This document shows, piece by piece, positions 23,205 through 34,839 of a stretch of 64,000 bases of DNA. Within the stretch, counting starts at the first letter, position 1. Each line of letters begins with the position of its first letter. The translations under genes and the position numbers were made by a program. The notes under the pieces were generated by a model. It was not told where the DNA came from. It saw nothing but the letters and a program-made list of their open reading frames with translations, and did no database searches. The stretch is taken from positions 52,211,418 through 52,275,417 of the forward strand of contig OZ024889.1 in the NCBI GenBank assembly GCA_964017195.1, in the 5' to 3' direction. This DNA is from Siderastrea radians (taxonomy: Eukaryota > Cnidaria > Anthozoa > Scleractinia > Rhizangiidae).

Positions 23205-23830
23205 AGTTCTTGACGCAGTTAGTGAGTGCTGCGGGTACAAAATATCTGTAAAACCTCGAGAAGTTGTTGTAAAAATTATGTTTATCGCACGCGCCATATT
23301 GCGTTATTTCAGCGGGCATAAGTTGTAAAATCGCAAATCGACTTTTTGACCCCAGTCTACTCGAAAACTGACTGTATAACCCACAGTGAAAATTTCAAAA
23401 TCAATTTGTAGTAGTAAATTACACTCGTGGACAAAATATTAGCAAAATCTGTGAGAGAAATATTAAGTACATGTAATTCTTCATTTAGCAAAAATTCGGG
23501 TTTTCCTCGGTGTAAGAACATGACAAGATTTTCTTTGTTTGTTAGCTTTTGTTTTGCTGTACGGTATTGTTTAAAATGTCTTTGTTTCCTTTGTTTTACG
23601 TCATCCGTGAGTTTCACAGGTTCCTACACCGAGGTAAAGCCAAAAATATGTGCCTTATAGACTTTCACTTCCTTTTGCAAATGTTTATTTATAGCCACTC
23701 GTACGGCTAGATTTTGAGAGCAAAGCCCCCAAAAAAGTCTAGTTTCCAGTCTCTAGTTGGCTTTAAACTAAAGATTTATTTTTACTGAAAACTGTATATG
23801 TAGTAAGCCACCTTGAGAAAAGTACTGCAC
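23205..23830. repeat. Dispersed repeat, copy 1 (pair with 60015-60720)
   Basis: Homology to 60015-60720 runs in the same order: gcagttagtg, aaatatctgtaaaacct, cgcacgcgccatattgcg, tcgactttttgacccca, gacaaaatattagcaaaatc, tacggctagattttg, aagtctagtttccagtc and gtagtaagccacctt. The two copies differ by indels in the middle. Non-coding. Confidence 0.8.
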
Positions 23831-24345
23831 AGTAAATTTTGTTTGAACGATCAGACTGTATGATATTATCCCAGAGGTCAAAAGTTAAAATCACCTTGTA
23901 CAACATAATGTACAGTACCACGGGAAAGAATTGCTTGAATGGTTACACTTTTAAAATATTTCATCCACGGACTCACACGTTAGAGCGGCCTTGTACAGCA
24001 TAATAAGTGGCGCTATAGGAAAGTACTATTCAATAACTTTCACATGAATGGTCACAGTTCAGGATTTGATCAAATGACTACACAGTAAGGATCACTTTGT
24101 ACATCATAGTGAACAGCACCATAAAAAAGTACTTCGCAAGTTATAACCAACTGATACAGCAAGATGAATCGCACAACAGGAATGTACTGCTCAGTACCTT
24201 GCATTTGAAGGGTCACACTTCAGGATTTCACCCACAGAATCAAAAGATAAACCCACCTTATAGAACAAAACGAACACAACCACAAGAAAGTACTGCTCAG
24301 TAGCTTTCATTTAAATAGTCACAATTTAGGATTTCATTCACAGAC
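23830..24345. repeat. Diverged tandem array, about 110 bp period
   Basis: Four or five degenerate units repeat the series 'agtactgctcagta - catttgaatggtcacac - aggatttcatccacag - ccttgtacagcataat - acaggaaagtact'. Units begin near 23820, 23925, 24025, 24130, 24185 and 24285. The decay of units suggests an old array. Confidence 0.75.
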
Positions 24346-24368
24346 GTCAATGATAGATATGTGTTATT

Positions 24369-24496
24369 AGATGTTTCGGTGTGAAGTATTGCCATATATT
24401 TTTACGAGTTGTGCTGTATTTTGACGAGCCCGCAGGGCGAGTCAAAATACAAACAACGAGTAAATATATATGGCGATACTTCACACCAAAACATCT
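24369..24496. mobile_element. Short fold-back element
   Basis: AGATGTTTCGGTGTGAAGTA at the left pairs with the complement of the right end (TTCACACCAAAACATCT), with a GC hairpin (gagcccgcagggcgag) at the centre. The larger minus-strand frame that covers this element is therefore not a gene. Confidence 0.8.
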
Positions 24497-24976
24497 TATA
24501 AGAGATTTATTATGCAACTTAACCTTTTTCAACCTTTTTAAGTAACTTGAAAGAAAACTACAAGTGTAACAGGATGAGCGCACGCACGTTACTGAACAAT
24601 AACTAACTGTACAATATCGTGGGATATTTGTAGTCGTTTCGTAAGATAAATAAAGTAAGATATTATGACTTAAAGGGACTATGTCAGCTGGGGCACGTGC
24701 GTAGTAGAGTCCGGTTGGTCGCTTTCTGAGAGAAGTATTCCTGCATAGACTTGCTTGTTTTCTACAACCAGAATCACTTTCCATAGAATATATAAAGAAA
24801 AATTCAAAATCAGTCAATAGACGTTTACATTTACATCCAATGCGATATAACAGCCTCCTGAACTCTCTGACGATATTTGAAAAAGTTGGGCCAAGGATTT
24901 CAAAGTGCTTCTCATCAACTTGTGCATGCACCTGGGGTGACAATGACCCTTTAAAAAACTCAACTCTCGGAGTCAA

Positions 24977-25184
24977 CCCTTTAAGCCCTGACAGTGACAA
25001 AAAAAACTTCTCTTTATCTCATCACTACTTGTTCAAACATTTAAGTGACGAGAGTAAAGAAAGAGATCACCAAGGATAAGATGACTTGATGATTAGACAA
25101 AATAATTCTCCATGAGAAAGTTCCATAAGAAATGTATGGAAAACAGTAAGGGGAACAAGAAGTTTCATTTCAGGGCTTAAAGAG
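24977..25184. mobile_element. Degenerate member of the TTAA / CCCTTTAAGCCC family
   Basis: The interior matches 28280-28484 (cttgttcaaacatttaagtgac, gatcacc-aaggataagatg, ataagaaatgtatgga) and the ends CCCTTTAAGCCCTG and CAGGGCTTAAAG are recognisable, but the flanking TTAA sites have decayed. Confidence 0.65.
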
Positions 25185-25560
25185 TTCAAGTCATCTGTAT
25201 ATGATGCATCGCAACTAAAATTACAGTCAATTTGCATCATGTGTCCACCAAATCCTATGGTGTGACCATTCAAATGAAACCTCTTCAGCAGTACTTTTAC
25301 ATGGTACTATTTGGATTAAAATATTTCACAAAATAAAATTTGGGATTTGACTTAAATTTTGATTTTGACTCTTAGCAGTAAAAGGGTTAATTCTTCCATT
25401 GTTCAATTTAAACTGAAGAAATTTGCAACCTATTTTAAATTCATTCAAATTTTACAATGCATTTGGAGACTCCATTCAAATCTTCACTTATTCACTGTTA
25501 AGTCAAAATCAATTCCAGACATTGATCATAAGGCAATAAGTCTGTTATCTCTCCGGATTA

Positions 25561-25798
25561 TTATAAAGTGACAGTTGTGTCCATGGAGTCACGATTATGA
25601 TAAACTGCTGGTTGTTTGCGTTGTGCAAAATAACGTTCCATGTAAGGGTCAACCAGGTAGTAACCAACACCACAACCACCAACAACGGCCAGAAACAACC
25701 AGACATTGTACGTCATGGCTACCAGCATCAGAAAATATCCAACGATGAACTGAAACATGTACAGACGAGTCTTCTGGATGTGATCCCACATCGTGTAC
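25561..25798 (-). CDS. CTR2-type copper transporter, exon 4 (TM2, TM3 and C-terminus)
   Basis: The last coding exon follows ctctgttggcag (AG at 25799-25800) and ends at TAA 25561-25563. It encodes TM2 with GYFLMLVAMTYNVWLF, including the family MxxxM copper motif (M97, M101), and TM3 with GGCGVGYYL, including GxxxG (G114, G118) that packs the trimer. The 'GYYLVDP' end of TM3 is closer to CTR2 (SLC31A2) than to CTR1. About 25 cytoplasmic residues follow, without the C-terminal HCH of CTR1. Phase 2 from exon 3 completes an Arg codon, giving RYTMWDHIQK. Confidence 0.93.
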
Positions 25799-26236
25799 CT
25801 GCCAACAGAGGAAAATAAATTTCTTTGTTATCACTTGTGTGACATGCTAGGTGTATTTAAACACCACACTTTTCATAAGAGGGGAAAACAATCAGTGTTT
25901 CGTTGTCATTTTGGAGTAATAATTTAAAGGTCTTTTAAATGATCCACACAACCTCACAGCCAAAAACATCAATTTAAAGAACTTTAAATTACTCCAAAAT
26001 GACAATTTCATTGAAAACTCAACAAAAACATAGATAGGGAACTTTCTAGTTAGGTGTGCTCAAGTTTGCAATCAACCCGGTACTTTTAAATTTATGTGGG
26101 CAACCGATGCAACACTTGTCCTTTCATTTGCAATGTGGACAAAATAACAGGACCCAAGTGATCGATTAAAATCACTGATCGCTTTAAAGCACCTCTGCAA
26201 ATGTTATCTACTGCATAACATGCACTTTATGCAAAA

Positions 26237-27675
26237 CAAGAAAGCCCAATAGGCATTTTAACCAGCCTTTCTGGCCCTCCCCACCCCTAGGTTTCACAAA
26301 TGTTAGCGCGATCCTGTGTTTATACGAACCGGCGTGACGAAATGTAGATTGTGTGAAACAATATTTTGACTATAGCGTTACTGGATGACGTAATGTTTAA
26401 ACTCTGATGACTCAGGTTATCTTTCTTATTGCTTTTATTTCTGCTGAAAAACGCAAATTCACTCAAACGTTGAATGTCGGTATAAATTTGCCCACAACTG
26501 AGGATGCTTACAAAGGGATGACGAAATATTTACTGCTGTGCCTCAGTAGACCGTGAATACAAACAGTGAACATAGTAGAATCAAAATATAACGCTTGATA
26601 AACACGAGCTCGGGCAGATCGTCAGAGTCTGGGGCACGTTAAGGCATATCTCATGACATGATGTTTAAATCCGGTTTGCTAACCCGGGAATCCCCATGCA
26701 AAGTAAACAAGTTGACTCGGAACGGCTACGTGCCAGACTACGCACAAAATTACCTCAAACCAACCAACACCACACGCAAACCACACGCATCGCTTGATAA
26801 TATTCAGTTATTTTCTAACTTAAAGACTCGTAACAGCTACCTTATTAATTGATCTCCTCATTTATGATCGATTCCTTCGTCTTTATGCAATTAAAATCAA
26901 CTTCTCGCGTCAAGTAAACACTCATCTCTCTCCTTTCTCAAGAACTGTGATGTATCGATGGTGCAATCCACTAATTGCATCATCATACTAGTGTCAATCT
27001 CTTCTCTTCCTAAGCCCCCGTTCCTTACCGTGCTAATAAGCTGCAAACGCAGCTGTCGTTTCTCTCCTCTGCGAAATACAGGTTACCCAATGAGAAAACT
27101 TGCAATCCAGTTCGGAAACCGTCGCCCCATAAAAGGTCATAAAACGTTAAGGGAAACTGCCTCTCACGCAGCACAATATTACACCGCTGCTATACAAAAC
27201 GCAACTTTCAAAGCAAATCACATTCACAGAAGCGTGATATGCTCCTCACATTCACAAGTCCTTCCACTCCCACATTTTTACATCCCTCAAAATGTCAATC
27301 CCCATAACAAAACTCCTGCACTAAAACAATTTTCACCATAACCACCAACTAGATCAGACAACACAGCCAATTTCGCATTCAATCCTATTAGCTGCTTTAC
27401 TCAGTTGCGCATGCGTTATACAAGACAAATACTGAAACCCCATACTTAACAACCCTTCGCCGTTCGTATGTCTGTAAATTAAAAGACAAGAACACACGAA
27501 GGTAACATTCAGCAGACTAATATGCGCATGCGTCTTACATAAGATAGTACCGCTCTTGAGTACCCGTACGACAAGCTTTACAGCACTTTGTTCGTATGTT
27601 AAGCCAACTGACGCAGAAAAAGAGACTGTGTCCATTTAATAAACTGGCGGTAGCCATATGGCGACGGCCGGTTAA
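26237..27675. mobile_element. Dispersed DNA element, copy B (longer version of 19344-20322)
   Basis: The outer parts match copy A; this copy carries about 500 bp of extra sequence near 26840-27400 that A lacks. The right end is GGCCGGTTAA at 27666-27675, the left CATTTTAACCAGCC at about 26255. It lies in intron 3 of the CTR2-type gene. The frame at 26958-27341 falls in the extra segment and shows no domain. Confidence 0.7.
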
Positions 27676-28279
27676 AGATGCACATTGGCAAAGCAGGGAG
27701 CAGACTAGGTGACCGTTTCCTTGAACCGCTATGGGACGTTGAAAGAAATGACAAGGACGCATCCAAACCAGTTGCCAAACCAGTTGCCTGACACTTCAAT
27801 CTCCCTGATCATTCTAGCCCACACGTGACGGTCTGCAATATTTTCCTGCATCAGGGTAACAAGGAAAGCCACAAAAATCGACAACAAAAATTAACTTTTC
27901 AAATCAGCACACTTAATCCCCATGGTATCAATAAACTCAAGGCTTTTCATTCAACTAATCAATAAAAACGTTCTCTGGCTAGAAATATAAATATATTTAT
28001 ATCAATTTAAATATATTATAGGGAAGGTTTTTATTGATTTTAACAGGTCTTATCCTGGCTGTTTGTCAATTCTTGTTTTTCATGTTGCCATGTTCCTACC
28101 ATCAGCTTAGCTGCACCATTCTCCATATAAACAAAATGCAACCCACAATTTCGCAATTTGCTCTGACGACAAACTAATGCTCAAAACGTCAGCTTTCAAT
28201 TTCTCCACGGTGGCCAATTTACCTCATCTACTCAGCTGATAAATTCAAAGTTTTGTGTTGCACTTCCCCACCAAATTAA

Positions 28280-28484
28280 CCGTTTAAGCCCTAAGCCCCA
28301 ATGAAAATGAAATTTCTGTTTACACGAACAATACTTGTTTGAACATTCAAGTGACAAGAATAAAGGAAGTGATCACTGAGGATAGGATGTCTTGATATTT
28401 AGACAAATTCTCCTTACTAGTTTCATAAGAAATGTATGGAGATCTACAATGAGAATATGCATTTTTATATCAGGGCTTTAAGGG
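28280..28484. mobile_element. TTAA-flanked miniature element, CCCTTTAAGCCC family
   Basis: Ends CCGTTTAAGCCCT and AGGGCTTTAAGGG are inverted repeats, flanked on both sides by TTAA (28276-28279, 28485-28488), the insertion target of piggyBac-type elements. Length 205 bp, non-coding. Relatives are at 24977-25184 and 47025-47225. Confidence 0.8.
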
Positions 28485-28583
28485 TTAAAGCAGGACCACA
28501 GTTTCCTTAGAAACTAACCCCCCTGTTTGTTTGGAAACCAATACCCTTCACAGCAGCACATACCTATAAAGGTTATATATGGG

Positions 28584-28602
28584 TCCCCCCCCCCCCCCCC
28601 GG
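28584..28602. repeat. Poly-C run with repeat fragment
   Basis: A C homopolymer next to cacatacctataaaggttatatatggg, a terminus shared with the 49.8-50.2 kb repeat. Confidence 0.7.
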
Positions 28603-29254
28603 GAACTTAATTACAGTCAAAGCTCTCGTAAGCAACCCCCTCGGGAAATTCAGAAAAGTGGTCACAACTAGAGCTGGTAGATTGCAAGAATGGGCTCTCG
28701 TAAATGACCATGTGATAAAACAATAGAGGCTGGTCGCTTACGGGAGCTTTTAGGAGCAAGGTTGCAATAAGTTGTTGGTTACCAGTAGTGTTGTAGTTAT
28801 AATATTAAATAGTTTATTATTGCCGATCACAGAAGAGGTTCACGTAGGTATAAGTCAACGAACCATTAGCGCTTATGCTATGTACTACTATAAATCTGAT
28901 CAAGAAGTGAATGCTTTATAAAATTGCTGTCTGAGTGGTTGCTTGCGAGAACTTCAAAACGAAGGAAAACACCAGTCAGTACTTCACAAAAGTGGCCGCA
29001 GTCACTTACCAGAGCGGTCGCCTATGAGAGCTTTCAATTACAAAGTCTAAGTGGCAATACAAACAGGGTCTTACAATGCTGGTTGTAACTAGATCTGGTC
29101 GCTTATGAGAGTGGTCGCTAGGAGAGCTTCAACTGTAATTGACCAATCCAAAAAGGTTCAGCAAACAAAAAGCTCAATGTGTGATCCAGGCCTTAAAAAA
29201 GGGTCAACAAAAAGAGTTGGTGTCTTGTTTAATGCTACAGGACATGTACTGTAC

Positions 29255-29399
29255 CTGGGCTGATCCTGATTTCGTTGTCGTAACAGTGGAGTTGATTCAC
29301 TCTTTTCCTTGCATGGTTTGCGATGATGGACTTTGTAAGACTTCAGTGTCTCATAAAAAACAGCAATTAAAATTACTGCAACACAGGATCCAACCATTT
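29255..29399 (-). CDS. CTR2-type copper transporter, exon 3 (TM1 and cytoplasmic loop)
   Basis: A 145 nt exon lies between ttttaattgcag (AG at 29400-29401) and CCCAG|GTACAG (GT at 29253-29254). It encodes the first transmembrane helix, MVGSCVAVILIAVFYETLKS, ending in the family FYE-LK signature, then a basic/acidic cytoplasmic loop (KVHHRKPCKEKSESTPLLRQ). It enters in phase 1 and leaves in phase 2. The first 72 nt of this exon and its acceptor are present a second time just upstream (29491-29562) through a 163 bp tandem duplication. Confidence 0.92.
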
Positions 29400-29653
29400 C
29401 TGCAATTAAAACACATAGGGTCTGTTTACATACAAGTCAGGTGCATACATGTAGCATATTTAATACTAATTAATTAATTTCCATTCACATGGACTTTGTA
29501 AGACTTCAGTGTCTCATAAAAAACAGCAATTAAAATTACTGCAACACAGGATCCAACCATTTCTGCAATTAAAACACATAAGGTCTGTTTACATACAAGT
29601 CAAGTGCATACATGTAGCATATTTAATACTAATTAATTAATTTCCATTCACAT
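29328..29653. repeat. 163 bp tandem duplication copying part of CTR2 exon 3
   Basis: Units are 29328-29490 and 29491-29653, almost identical (cacatagggtc versus cacataaggtc; gtcaggtgc versus gtcaagtgc). Each contains the acceptor and the TM1-coding beginning of exon 3. In transcription order the extra copy comes first; its exon-like part (29491-29562) has no good donor and reads into TAG in the AT-rich tail (aattaattaatta), so use of its acceptor would probably give a truncated product. Confidence 0.92.
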
Positions 29654-30145
29654 ACATGACAGTGATTCTCATTTTGAAAGAGTTTGAAGCAGGTAAGTAT
29701 AAAGGGACTTCACACTCAAACCATGCCCTTTAGTATGAAGAAAATACCTTCTTTTAGGAAATTAACACTCCACGAAATTAACGCAAATTTTTACAAGTCA
29801 ATTCACATTAATTTAAGTTGTGTGACCTTAATTTCCATCATTTTTAATAATCCCAAATTCTGGATCCAGTCCAGGCATTCTTGACACACAATAGGTTTCC
29901 TACATTTAAGCAGAATTTAATGCACATTGTCTGTAAAGAAATTGTTCCACATATCTGTAGATCGGTTTTGTTCGGACTTTTAAATTCAGTCGTGAAATAG
30001 ATTTGTTCCAGTTGTGACCAGAAACTGTTTCTTTGTGTTAATCGCATTAATTTCCCTCATTTTGAAACTTTACCCTGTATCACTTCAACTTGCTTCGTTA
30101 GGGAATAATTTTCCCTTCACTCCGCATTAATTTAAGTTGCATTAA

Positions 30146-31114
30146 CCCTTTGCATACCAACTACGCATATATGCGTAGTTATATACAGGACCCCTTCCGG
30201 CGGCCCTGGAAGAAAGATCTTAGGGCTTGGGTACTACTATCACATTTAATTGTAATTTACATGAAGTAGTTTCTTAATTTTATCAACATTTGCTCGATTT
30301 GCCTTGTATTTGGACAATTTTTGAGGGATTTTTTCGGCTATAATGATTTTTGACGTGGCGATTTAAAAATGGCGGCTCTAACAGATGCTACTTCGTGAGA
30401 TTGTCACTCTGTCAAAACGATGTAAAACTTTGCTTTGTTGAAGATGATGACTTGTTGGCGAAGGTGACTTGTAATTTCCATTGAGTATTCAATCTCATCG
30501 AGGCTGTGAAGAGTAGTTTTACTTTGATGTATCAGAATCCAGTCACGATGATTCAAATTAAGAGTCAATTGATGAGGAAAAAGCTGTGGAAATTGTTTTT
30601 GTGGACTTAGAATGGTCCAGAGAAGGAAAAATATGACGTGGACACCGATTTAAGTGAACCTTACCAAAGAAATGTCAACAATAGAGAGATAAATCATGTT
30701 TGGATTTCTTCACACTCATTATTATGCAAGTGGTAGGGCAGTTCGTTTCTCCTAAAAAAGATTGATTTCTGTATTATTGTTTAATTTCCCTTCAAAGATT
30801 AATTGGAAATGGTTTGTATTTGTAGTAAGAGGCCAAAAAATTATATATTTTTTTCTTCTTCAGAGCTTGCAGTAGTGTAGTGTTAATAAAGTTTCTTTAA
30901 AAATTTGCATAATTATGCTAGTTATGCGGCTCGTGACGTCATAATTTTGATATACCCTATAATTTCTCTACTCGAGATGAAAGTATATTTTATATACTTT
31001 CTAAATATGTATGGGTCTGTGGGGTCTTGTTGTAAATAATGAGCATGACAAGCATCTTTGTTAACATTCTCATTTTTGTAAGAAATAAATACCACCCCCT
31101 TGGTATGCAAAGGG
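30146..31114. mobile_element. piggyBac-like element with TTAA target and CCCTTTGCATACCAA ends
   Basis: TTAA at 30142-30145 and 31115-31118 brackets a 969 bp element that begins CCCTTTGCATACCAA and ends TTGGTATGCAAAGGG. A subterminal palindrome (ctacgcatatatgcgtag) follows the left end. TTAA duplication and CCCTTT ends are hallmarks of the piggyBac superfamily. No intact transposase; the interior has only broken frames, though Asp/Ser-rich codon runs near 30530-30650 might be remnants of one. Inside CTR2 intron 2. Confidence 0.87.
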
Positions 31115-32339
31115 TTAATTTCAAATACCTATATTTAATAACACAAGCGTTAATTTCCTAGATCAAGGTAAGTCTACTGCAAGGTTTCCCCACCATTTTT
31201 TTCAGGCTTTCCTTACAATTCATCGCATAATTTTTTATACACCTTAGTGAAAAGCGAGACAGCATAAAGTCTCCTGTCTTGTGGGAATTACCAGAACAGC
31301 CCTTTCTCTCCAAGAGTCAGTTATGGAGACATTCAGGTGATTCTAACTTCCGAGTCTGTGGATGAAATCCTAGCATCTGACCATTCAAATGACTCCTCTT
31401 CAGCAGTACATTCACACTGTACCATTTACATTTTAGAATTTTCCAAAACAAAATTTGAAATCCGTCTTGAATTTTGAATTTTAGGCACTCTTGGGAGTGA
31501 AAGGGTTTAAGGGTTGTTCTGGTTTCTCTCCTCCTAAGAAGAAGGAGGAGAGAAACCAGGACACCAAAACTTGCTAAAATGGCATTTATAGGGCAGGAAA
31601 CAGTCAGAAAACAACACACAGACATCACTTCATAAGGTATGTGTACTTTTGCTACTTTATTGAACTCATGATAAATTCCCATACAAATCCTTATATTTTG
31701 CTTTTGAGGAGTCCTGTTGTGAGCCTGGGCACCCTGTGCTTTACTTGTAAGAGCTTGCTTACTGAAAAAGTCATAAACATCCAAAGTCCATGCAGGCAGA
31801 ATTCCCCCCAGTAGTGACAAGTATCTTATTTCTCCTGATAATGTCACCACCTGATCAAACGTACATTGTACAGGTCACAAGAGAAAAGGAAATGATCACC
31901 AAAGAAAAAATGTCTATGTTTACCAGTAAATTAGCAAATTCTTCCAACTGGTTTCATAAGACGTATGTAGAGAACACCGAGGAGAACATCCATGCCGATA
32001 CTGGGGCTTGTAGCAACTTCAGCCCCTCTGGCTGATTTTTGGTTCTGCTCTGTTTCAGCCTGGGTGAAACTTTCTTCACATACTGGTAATCAAAAACTTT
32101 TTCTAAGAGGACTAGTTCACGAAGCTAGTTTGCAATCTCAGCTTACTAACTGGAAGTAAATGACCTGAAATTCCATCCTGGACTGAAATTTGCCATGCAC
32201 AGTGTATAACTGGTAACTAGGATGATTCTAGTTGTGCGCAAAGAAATGCCTGTACAGTTGCAGCTTAGATGACAGCATCCTTGGGCAGGGACATTAAGCC
32301 ACTGGCCTTCTCCCCTTTTCCTCACATACTGTATTTACT

Positions 32340-33095
32340 TTAAGGGAAAGCTGGGAAACCCACAGCTATGATCAATAAAAGAAGAGCACAGAGCTCCACC
32401 ACTGTGGTCTCGTCTGTATGCATATGTGTATTCATGTGTTTCTGGGGCATCATTTTGTAGGGAGGCCTAAAATTGATCCTGTGAACTGAAGGTAGGTAAA
32501 GTCACACACAAAACAAGGAGGCCCACATGGCTGGAGCTTATTCTGATTTCTGTAGCATGAAGCAACTGAGAGTATTGCTCCTCACCCCTGGATGGGATGC
32601 TAGTCCATTGCAGGGTTACCCACAGCAGTGTCACTGGTACCCATCTATACACCTGGGTGGAGAGACACAATGTGGGGTGAAGTTTCTTGCTTAAGGAAAC
32701 AACACGATGGCAGGGACTGGGCATTGAACCACCGACCTTCAAAACTGAAGTCCCATGTGGCAGCCACAACACTGCCGCGCAGTCACCAAGCCTATGTAAG
32801 TGGAGGAGAAAGTATGAATAGATCTTAGATCAAATGGTAACAAAGGGAACAGGGCATGGAGAATGCTGAGTTTTCCACTTTATTTTCTCAAATAATAGCC
32901 TACCAGTGGGCAATTATCTGGATAGCACGACTAAACTGGGCATAAAGCCAACTTCACAAGCCAAAGGCTGGTGCTCAATATCTCCTTAAGCACCATGCTA
33001 TTTGTGGGAAAATAGTGCATACAGACGAGACCACAGTGGTGCAGCTCTGTGCTCTTCTTTTATTGATCATAGCTGTGGGTTCCCTCTTGCACTTT
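32340..33095. mobile_element. Inverted-arm element enclosing a SINE-like repeat
   Basis: Left arm at about 32344-32425 (cacagctatgatcaataaaagaagagcacagagct...cactgtggtctcgtctgtatgca) and right arm at about 33008-33090 are complementary over about 80 bp with few mismatches. The interior carries the SINE-like unit listed separately. It lies in intron 2, ending about 40 bp from exon 2 of the CTR2 gene. Confidence 0.8.
32515..32800. repeat. SINE-like repeat (cacatggctggagctta unit)
   Basis: Sequence of the type 'gaggcccacatggctggagcttat...ctgtagcatgaagc...ggatgggatgctagtccat...cacctgggtggagagac...cattgaaccaccgacc'. From general familiarity this is a widespread invertebrate short interspersed element with a tRNA-like end containing the 'gaaccaccgacc' B-box region. 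Family name not assigned. Confidence 0.6.
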
Positions 33096-33130
33096 ATATG
33101 AAGATACATGTAATTTAAACTTCAACTTAC

Positions 33131-33197
33131 CCCAAGCATTTGAAACCTTCCATCCTTTAAACAAAATCTGAACATGGCTTGAAACGAAAAATGACAT
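33131..33197 (-). CDS. CTR2-type copper transporter, exon 2 (lumenal segment)
   Basis: A 67 nt exon lies between tttcctttccctag (AG at 33198-33199) and TTGGG|GTAAG (GT at 33129-33130). It encodes MSFFVSSHVQILFKGWKV and then SNAW, the conserved approach to TM1 ('M-x-F ... V-x-x-LF-x-x-W') shared by all CTR proteins. Phase 0 in, phase 1 out; the split codon becomes Glu25 with exon 3. It has almost no Met/His-rich extension, another CTR2 feature. Confidence 0.9.
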
Positions 33198-33579
33198 CTA
33201 GGGAAAGGAAATAATAATTAGAGTTAAAATACATGCATCCACAGATTGACATGCCCGTCCAGGCTTAGGTGGGGTAAACTGCCAGCAGGTTTACTTACCA
33301 AGTTACATGTATTTGCATGTGTAACTTGGCAGCTTGCAAAATGCGGCTCTGCCACCAAGTTACTCACTTGAATAACTCACTAAGTGAGCCTGCTCACAGG
33401 CTACAGGAGGTGGATCCCAGGGGTAATTTTCTTACATTTAAGGTTAGTTTGACTCTAAATTTACACTACAGTGGAAACAAAAATCCAAACAATCTTTCAC
33501 AGATCCCTGGCAATTTTAAAGGGTAAGGGTTTGAGCTTCTAGTCAAGGCAGAGCCTCTCCACACAAAACCACAAGTAGC

Positions 33580-33840
33580 CCATGCTCACTATGAGAGGAG
33601 TGCATACATTAACTTGTTCCTTTTTGCATATATTATGAGCTCAGCAAAATAATTATAAGAGTTTGTATGAAAAAAGGAGCAAATATGCTTTAATTGCCAT
33701 AAATGCAAAATAAGTCCCAATAATAAATAATCCACCTTATTTCTGTGCTGTATTTAATGGCCTTTTAGGGTGATTTGAAGTACATGTATTTTGAGTGAGA
33801 ATAAGCATCCTTGATTATTTGCACCTAACACTTAATAAGC
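33580..33840. repeat. Dispersed repeat, inverted partner of 41440-41725
   Basis: Complementary to 41440-41725 over most of its length (ttaacttgttcctttttgcata, gagaataagcatccttgatt, tttgcacctaacacttaata). The two copies face each other near the two ends of CTR2 intron 1. Confidence 0.8.
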
Positions 33841-33859
33841 AAAGCTAAAGGTAACACGC

Positions 33860-34836
33860 TGTTGGCCATCACGTGACCAGTTCAAAGATATTTATTTGCT
33901 GTAAATCTCCAATTTTCGCACCTCTCTTCAAAATTCTTCGAGAAACCAATAGCTTTATATCGTAACAAAAAATACATTCCAAAAAAGTCCAACATTCGCG
34001 TCCTTTTCCTTATCAAAATCGTCATTTTCAATCTCTCCACCATATCGAACCATCTATGTGACGAACTGTTCGCGAATGCAAATTTCTGATTTCTTTTCAT
34101 TAGAAGACTTGCACAGTAGGCGCTCAGGACAAAAATATCCTGTGTATGGGAGGTGTATTTGACAAATTATATGCAAACTTTGAAAGTCACACGTGAAGCG
34201 TGCGAAATGCAGAACTTGTGATTTACCCCAGTTTTAGCACCAAGGCATTACCGGGAAAAACCACGCGTGGTTAAATAAATTCAACAACAAAAAAACACTT
34301 TTACTTTTATAATTTTATCTTGAACATGGAAAACCTAAACAGAGGTCTTTTTTGACACCCTCTGATAGTACTGAGGGTTGATAATAGAAATGTCACTATG
34401 TGTAGCACGTAAGTAATATTGAATTTTTATTTTTCAGTATTATCAGCAAGGGTCTTTTAAATTAACTTTTAACAGTAAAAATTAATTGGCCGTTTCCACC
34501 ACGCTTCACGTGCGATTTTCAAATTTTGCATGTAATTTGTCAAAATTATACACCTCCCATACATGGGATATTTTTGTCCTGAGCCCCTATTGTGCAAGTC
34601 TTCCAATGAAAAGAAATCAGAAATTTGCATTCGCGAACAGTTCGTCACATGGATGGTTCAATATGGTGGAAAGATTGAAAATGGTAATTTTGATAACGGA
34701 AAGGATGCGAATGTTGGACTTGTTTGGAATGTATTTATTGTTATGATATATAAAGCTATTAGTTTCTTGGAGAGAGGTGCCAAAATCCAAGATTTACATC
34801 AAATCTTTGAATCGGTCACATGACGGCCAACAGTGT
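33860..34836. mobile_element. Long fold-back element (CTGTTGGCC ends)
   Basis: The arm from TGTTGGCCATCACGTGACC to about 34210 is the complement of about 34490-34836 (ending TCACATGACGGCCAACAG). Paired landmarks are tctccaccatatcgaaccat / atggttcaatatggtgg and tgttcgcgaatgcaaatttct. Arms about 340 bp, middle about 280 bp. The matching frames on opposite strands (33882-34100, 34486-34823) are arm mirror images and not genes. Confidence 0.88.
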
Positions 34837-34839
34837 TAG

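Noticed and set aside
24347..25000. 217-codon minus-strand open frame
   Set aside because: It runs through the fold-back element at 24369-24496 and the degenerate TTAA element near 25 kb, and shows no family motif.
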